From NCBI RefSeq assembly GCF_963576615.1, contig NC_088711.1, positions 10,286,869 to 10,350,868 on the forward strand: 64,000 nt of DNA, in the 5' to 3' direction. Every line of letters begins with the position of its first letter. Position 1 is the first letter of the stretch. Below the pieces are notes generated by a model. It did not search any database, had not been told where the DNA came from, and saw only the letters and a program-made list of their open reading frames with translations. Position numbers and translations under genes: made by a program. Of the stretch, positions 59,801 through 64,000 are shown in pieces. The DNA comes from Watersipora subatra (taxonomy: Eukaryota > Bryozoa > Gymnolaemata > Cheilostomatida > Watersiporidae).

Positions 59801-60893
59801 CCAATCTACGGCGTCTTTTCGTTTTTGAGCTTTTAAGAGCTTGTAATCACATTTCCACATATTTTGCACCAACAACACAACAGTGTAAGACATGGTGAAT
59901 CTTTTGATACCAAATAACTGTAATGTGAATTTTGCTGCAAGTCAACCTTTAAGGTACTATTTCTTATATAAAACAACTAAATACAAATTGATCCGTTACT
60001 ATACTATGAAAAACCCAACATTAAACAAGATATTATGGAGGAAAAACGTTCTTTAGTTGTTGTAATTTAGTGCCTACGCTGAAAAAATGTAACAAGTACG
60101 TAGAAAAACTTTGAATTTAACCTAAATTAATTTAGCTCACTAAACACACACTTGAACCTAAGTTTCAATCTTTCACTAAACTCACTCTAAGTTTGTCGTC
60201 TAAATTTTCTATTGTTTCCGGTATTGCGCCACTAGCGAAAAATATAAGGTAAGGCGACTGCCTAGCTAGTAGGCTGCTCATTACTCTGTAATGATGAGTT
60301 ATAAAAACCAACTCCTGGACAACGCATACCATCGCTCAGGGTCATACATACTTAGACCACATATAACGAGTGGCCAGCTCGAATGCTCGTATCTCAAGGA
60401 ATAAATTTGCTCAAAAGTCAGCTCATATCTCAAGTTTCTCGCAAGGTGGGCACTCGTATGTAGAGGTCTGACTGTAGTAGGTCATAATAATAGTAGGTCA
60501 TAATAATAGTAGGTCATAATAATAGTAGGTCATAATAATAGTAGGTCATGGTATTAGTAGGTCATAGTAATAGTAGGTCATAATAATATTAGGTTATAGT
60601 AGTATTAGGTTATAGTATAGTAGGTCACAGTAATAGTAGGTCACAGTAATATTAGGTCACAGTAATATTAGGTAGCAGTAATAAAATATGAAACTACAAA
60701 CAGATTCAGTCTTAAAATTGTAATCTAATTAATATTCAAGAACATAAACTGATACCAGTATGAAGTGAAGAGGGTGTATGATAAACTTGCCAGTAGATGT
60801 GGACAGAATCTAGCTTCAGTGTATATTATATTATCAGCAGCCATGTCTTCTGCAAACTCTGCAGCAAGTTGTCGAACTGCATCCAAACACCCC
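53856..60893 (-). CDS. adenosine deaminase, copy B (exons 4-10; 5' exons beyond window)
   Basis: Exons on the minus strand are 60791-60893, 58477-58600, 58178-58311, 55990-56061, 55691-55860, 54907-55036 and 53856-53960. Each internal exon has exactly the length of its ADA-A counterpart (103, 124, 134, 72, 170, 130). It keeps EARFCPHLL, LILCCMRSMP, VVGIDLAGDE, YRTVHAGENGSA, ANRIGHGYRVL and SFSLNTDDPV, so the zinc and catalytic residues seen in these exons are present and the gene looks functional. Its own last exon (ILDGAENAFLLPHEKSEL ... GQHCHQ stop) differs from copy A. Exon 4 ends in a GC donor (CTG|gcaagt). Exons 1-3 are expected to the right: intron 3 of copy A is 3.0 kb and only 3.1 kb of window remains. 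Introns carry piggyBac-like, family X and Tigger-like insertions. Confidence 0.92.
56120..56816. mobile_element. piggyBac-like MITE in ADA-B intron 6
   Basis: Flanked by TTAA on both sides (56116-56119 and 56817-56820). The ends are CCCTTTGACCGGG and, reversed, CCCTTTGACAGGGG. 697 bp, no transposase. TTAA target and CCC ends are the piggyBac signature. Confidence 0.87.
56954..57669 (-). mobile_element. MITE family X, copy X6
   Basis: It starts near CAGTAGACCCCTGCATAA (a second, similar start CAGTGGAACCCGCCATCGAG lies 26 bp in) and ends ATCCTTG/CAGCGCATCC at 57669 followed by TA. It lies in ADA-B intron 5, reverse orientation. Confidence 0.68.
57859..57982. mobile_element. MITE, CTGTAAAACCTCTA family, best-preserved copy
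   Basis: TA on both sides (57857-57858 and 57983-57984). The ends are CTGTAAAACCTCTA and, reversed, CCGTAAAACCTCTATTTGAA. 124 bp, with an internal near-palindrome around GCCACTCTAGGAGAAGGGTC. It lies in ADA-B intron 5. Confidence 0.78.
58998..60474. mobile_element. Tigger/pogo-like TA-targeted element, 1477 bp, non-autonomous
   Basis: The ends are CAGTCATACCTCTACATACG and, reversed, CAGTCAGACCTCTACATACG, flanked by TA (58996-58997 and 60475-60476). Its interior shares blocks with family X (TTAGCTCACTAAACACACAC). It contains palindromic element P2. Confidence 0.82.
59069..59953. mobile_element. palindromic element P2 (relative of P1)
   Basis: It begins AAAGGTTGACTTGCAACAAA and ends with the reverse complement, 885 bp. 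It lacks the Mutator-like insertion found in P1 and so provides its empty site. Confidence 0.78.
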
Positions 60894-63800
60894 CTACAAT
60901 AACATAGTCGCCTTGACATTACAAATGTACAATAACATATTGAAGGTTCGCTTTTAAAACCAGATAGTTGTGAAAATGATAGCATAGAATGGTTCTACAC
61001 AACTAGACAGTTTGGTATATCATAGAGTGTACTTCTTAAAGAATAGTCTATAAATAAGCATAGTACTTCAAATAATAAAGTTACCCTACGATTGATCGAA
61101 GGCGAAAAACACATCTAATGTCAAGGAATCTAAACTAATTTTCCAAAGTTATGCAAATCACAGCTGTGTGCACCTGTGCATAATCGATAATTCTCATAAG
61201 GTCATAATTGGGATAACTGATTACAAAAGGCAATTGTAAAACATTTTCGTTTTTCAAAGACAAAAACAATGAAATCTGAAGAGAATTTTCAAACCATGAT
61301 GCATCATAATAAGGTTTCACTGGCTTGCTAGCAGTGTTGGCATTTGTAAATTAGGAGCTATCGAGTATTAATGATACACAATGGATATTTAATATGCTGA
61401 TAATGCAGCATATCGCTCAGGAGCATTCATGTGTGTGTAGCTACAGCGGAGGTCTACGCTATCAGTAGCATAATGATTCATGCATGTAGCTACAGCCGAG
61501 GTCGACGCTATGATGCATTCAGTCAGTGTGGGCCGAAAGAACATGAGTGGGACACATTAACGATTTTTCTAAAAACCATATAAATGTTGAGCACATGACG
61601 ATAGCATCGGTCAACGCTGTTGAACTTTAAAGAATACACAATTCTACTCACTAGTTGAAATTACACCATCCGCTGCTAAAGATCAGAGACAATTGGAGTG
61701 CCATATATGGCTGCGCTATTTAAAATATGACTACATCTCACGATTTTATGCCAAGCAGTTGAGAAACTACTCTCAAGTACTTGTATTATGCTGTACCCCA
61801 GTCTTCTCCATGGAAAGTGAATGTTTGTCTCACCTTACAATATAATGAACGAAAAACTTTTGAAGTAAAATAACTTCAGCTTGACTCACACCTGACCTTA
61901 AAAGGTTTGTTTCACATTCCAATATTATCAACTCTTGTAAAACTTGATAGTCCTTAACAGGGTCAGAGAGGTGAAAGTAATGATCAAGGGATTATGAGAG
62001 AGTGAGTGAAGTACAAGAGAAAATTAAGCTAAATGATAGCGAAGCTGAGAAGATCAGGTGATTGCAAATCGGTAGAAGGTAACAACAGTCATTAAGCTAC
62101 GCAGGTCGGAGGCTTTGGCTGACTGGATGCACTTTCTATGCACTCAATGATAAATATGCTGCCAAACAATAAGGCAGAAGTAAAACTTTAGTGATAACAG
62201 GCAAAGCCTATGTTGAAAATGGAGAGCTGCTGAAGTGAAAATCTGATAAGGCCGCACTGGGCGGGTGTCATAACCCAGACAAGAAGATGATTAGAAAGTA
62301 GAAAAAAAGGAAGAGGCCTTAATAGGAAAAGCGTGATTGAAATTCCCCAAGAACTAAGGCAGCTAGCCTGCAGGGAATATCTTTAGCACATGTTTAATGA
62401 TGGTCACGTAATGAGTGAAGCTACATTGTCATCAACAGAAGACTTTGATGAGTCATTGTAGTCAAAGGTGAAAGGCTGAATAAAAAAGAACAGCATAGGT
62501 TGTGGTAAGCTTAGTTGAGTCATAAACAATCAAATCTTGATTTTAGTTAAACAATTTTTAATTAAAAAAATACCATTTTTGTTTAATGTTTTTAATTGCT
62601 ATAAGTGAAATTGCGGGAAAATGGAATTTAATAACTTAAACAAACGATATTACATGATTTATTATTAAAAACCAAATTTTCCCTAATTTTTCTCTTACGC
62701 TTTATTGACGTTGTGTATATGCTATGCAAGCATTCAAGTGTGGGATTGTCTCAAAATTTATTGCAATACTGGTTGGCTGCCAAATCTTTATTTTTAAAAC
62801 AGGAAGTACTAAAGATCTCTCTTGACTTCTGTTATAGCAACATCAGTTCAACAGAACAAGCAATGATCACAAGTTTCAGATATTGAATTTACATTAAAGT
62901 GATCAGGGAAGGACAATGTTTGTTATAGACATGAGGGAAGGTAAAGATAGAGAGGAGAAACGAAAAGGAGGAATAGATAAAGAGAGTGAGATAGAAAGAA
63001 TAGGCGGAGAGGAATGAAGAGAGGGGAATAGAGGCAAAAGGGAGGAAAATAGGTACCAATGGTAGGGCAGGGAAAAAAGAAGAGAGAAAATTGTTTGCTT
63101 AATAAAAATGAATACACTTGCTATACGGCTCGGCGTACGAGTCGAGGTCTAAAGTTTGGTTTAAAAATCCTGGTTTTACATGTACCAGCCATATAGTCCC
63201 GATTCTCTAGCTCAAAATCATTTAATCGCTAATAGTTCAATAGGCATCAGAGGCGTGTGATGCATAGCTGAAAATGTGGCATTCAAAAACGCCATTAGCA
63301 AAATGCCGATGCTTTTGTGCCGCCAGCAATGCGTACAACTAAAAAAAGAACAACTGTACAACAACTAAAAAAGGAACGAGAGCCGACAGTTCTAGTGAAG
63401 ATTACAAAGCACGAAAAACAATACTTGACCACCCTATCAGCTTGCCTCACCAATAGAATGAAATTGCCACCTTTAATAATTATGTAAGTTTTCAACAGAA
63501 AAGCCATGCCGCAAATCGTGATTCATGCACAAGAAAAAGGATGGATAGACGATAGTGGATGTGTGAAATGGATTACCAAAGTGTGGGTATGTAGGCAGTT
63601 ACAACGAAAAAAAGTATTAAATTTGAAAAAACTACAGCATTCCAGAAGAGAATCCTAGTGATGACAATTTGAATTGTAAAGAATGAGACTTCGAGTTCGA
63701 TCCATCTCATGTTGAGTAAGATTACTAGTATTTCACTATTTTACAATAACTCCCTATATGTCATATCATTAATTTTGATTTACGATGGTTTTTTGAAGTT

Positions 63801-64000
63801 GCACTTTACTAGAATTCGTGTCATGAAAAACACGACCCCGTTTAAGTCAAGGATGGATTTTTAAGCTTGAGATTTAATGTCAAATTTTTGACTAAAACGG
63901 CGGAACTTACGGTATTCACTCTACATACGGATTGGCTCTTATGACTAACTCTGTCTTCCAAGCTATCAGCCGTACACCAGAGGTAAATGCTTTATATCGT
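60894..64000. other. presumed ADA-B intron 3, no exon found
   Basis: I searched the minus strand for the exon 1-3 landmarks (HVHLDG, GINFPVST) and found none. A purine-rich tract lies at 62930-63080, comparable in place to the CT run of ADA-A intron 3. Near-repeats GTAGCTACAGC(G/C)GAGGTC occur at about 61436 and 61485. Nothing else is recognised. Confidence 0.45.

Larger units (their letters stand above)
58967..60680. repeat. 16-bp tandem repeat of ADA-B intron 4, split by a transposon
   Basis: Repeat units lie at 58967-58997 and 60475-60680, the same TCATAGTAATAGTAGG family as copy A. The element at 58998-60474 is inserted at a TA within it. Confidence 0.85.

Noticed and set aside
63901-64000. 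Possible exon at the right edge (open frame containing YGLALMTNSVFQAISRTPEV)
   Set aside because: It does not match ADA exons 1-3 on either strand, no splice sites define it, and the window ends.
1-64000. Prokaryotic systems such as operons, CRISPR arrays or phage modules
   Set aside because: Intron-rich metazoan genes and eukaryotic transposons throughout. The tandem repeats have no spacer structure and no cas-like genes.

Overview
This is a window of an invertebrate animal nuclear genome. It is AT-rich, its genes have many introns, it is full of small DNA transposons, and it holds a BEL/Pao retrotransposon, Ty3/gypsy remnants, Helitron-like repeats and a LINE 3' end. The gene set (TM7SF3, U2AF1, PEN-2, adenosine deaminase) is metazoan. 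A spiralian such as a mollusc, annelid or bryozoan would fit, but the sequence alone does not fix the phylum. I rebuilt exons by hand from splice sites, reading phase and family similarity.

Layout. (1) 621-7981, plus strand: TM7SF3, a seven-helix membrane protein, entered part way through. One exon-intron junction has expanded into about 70 copies of a 30-bp minisatellite (1599-3718). (2) 8218-14803, minus strand: complete U2AF1 (U2AF35, the 3' splice site AG reader), 8 coding exons, 217 aa. (3) 15216-15955: LINE 3' end. (4) 16711-18360: palindromic transposon with a Mutator-like element nested in it. (5) 18425-20163, plus strand: PSENEN (PEN-2, gamma-secretase subunit). (6) 21942-35250, minus strand: complete adenosine deaminase ADA-A, 10 coding exons, 352 aa. 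(7) 35455-47262: retrotransposon graveyard with two gypsy fragments in opposite orientation, tandem Helitron-like repeats and an LTR-bounded BEL/Pao element that lost most of pol. (8) 47263-52990: segmental duplication carrying the last two TM7SF3 exons, the last PEN-2 exon and the last ADA exon, with U2AF1 deleted from between them. (9) 53856-60893 and on beyond the window, minus strand: second adenosine deaminase ADA-B (exons 4-10), its introns loaded with nested transposons.

The genes do not form a pathway. They are ordinary housekeeping neighbours, and the interest lies in how repeats have reshaped them. The main points are a minisatellite that multiplies a splice donor in frame, an intact donated terminal exon lying downstream of ADA-B, patchy near-identity between the two ADA genes that looks like gene conversion, a PEN-2 start codon that appears to be split by an intron, and several transposon insertions whose exact ends are proven by paralogous empty sites inside the same window.
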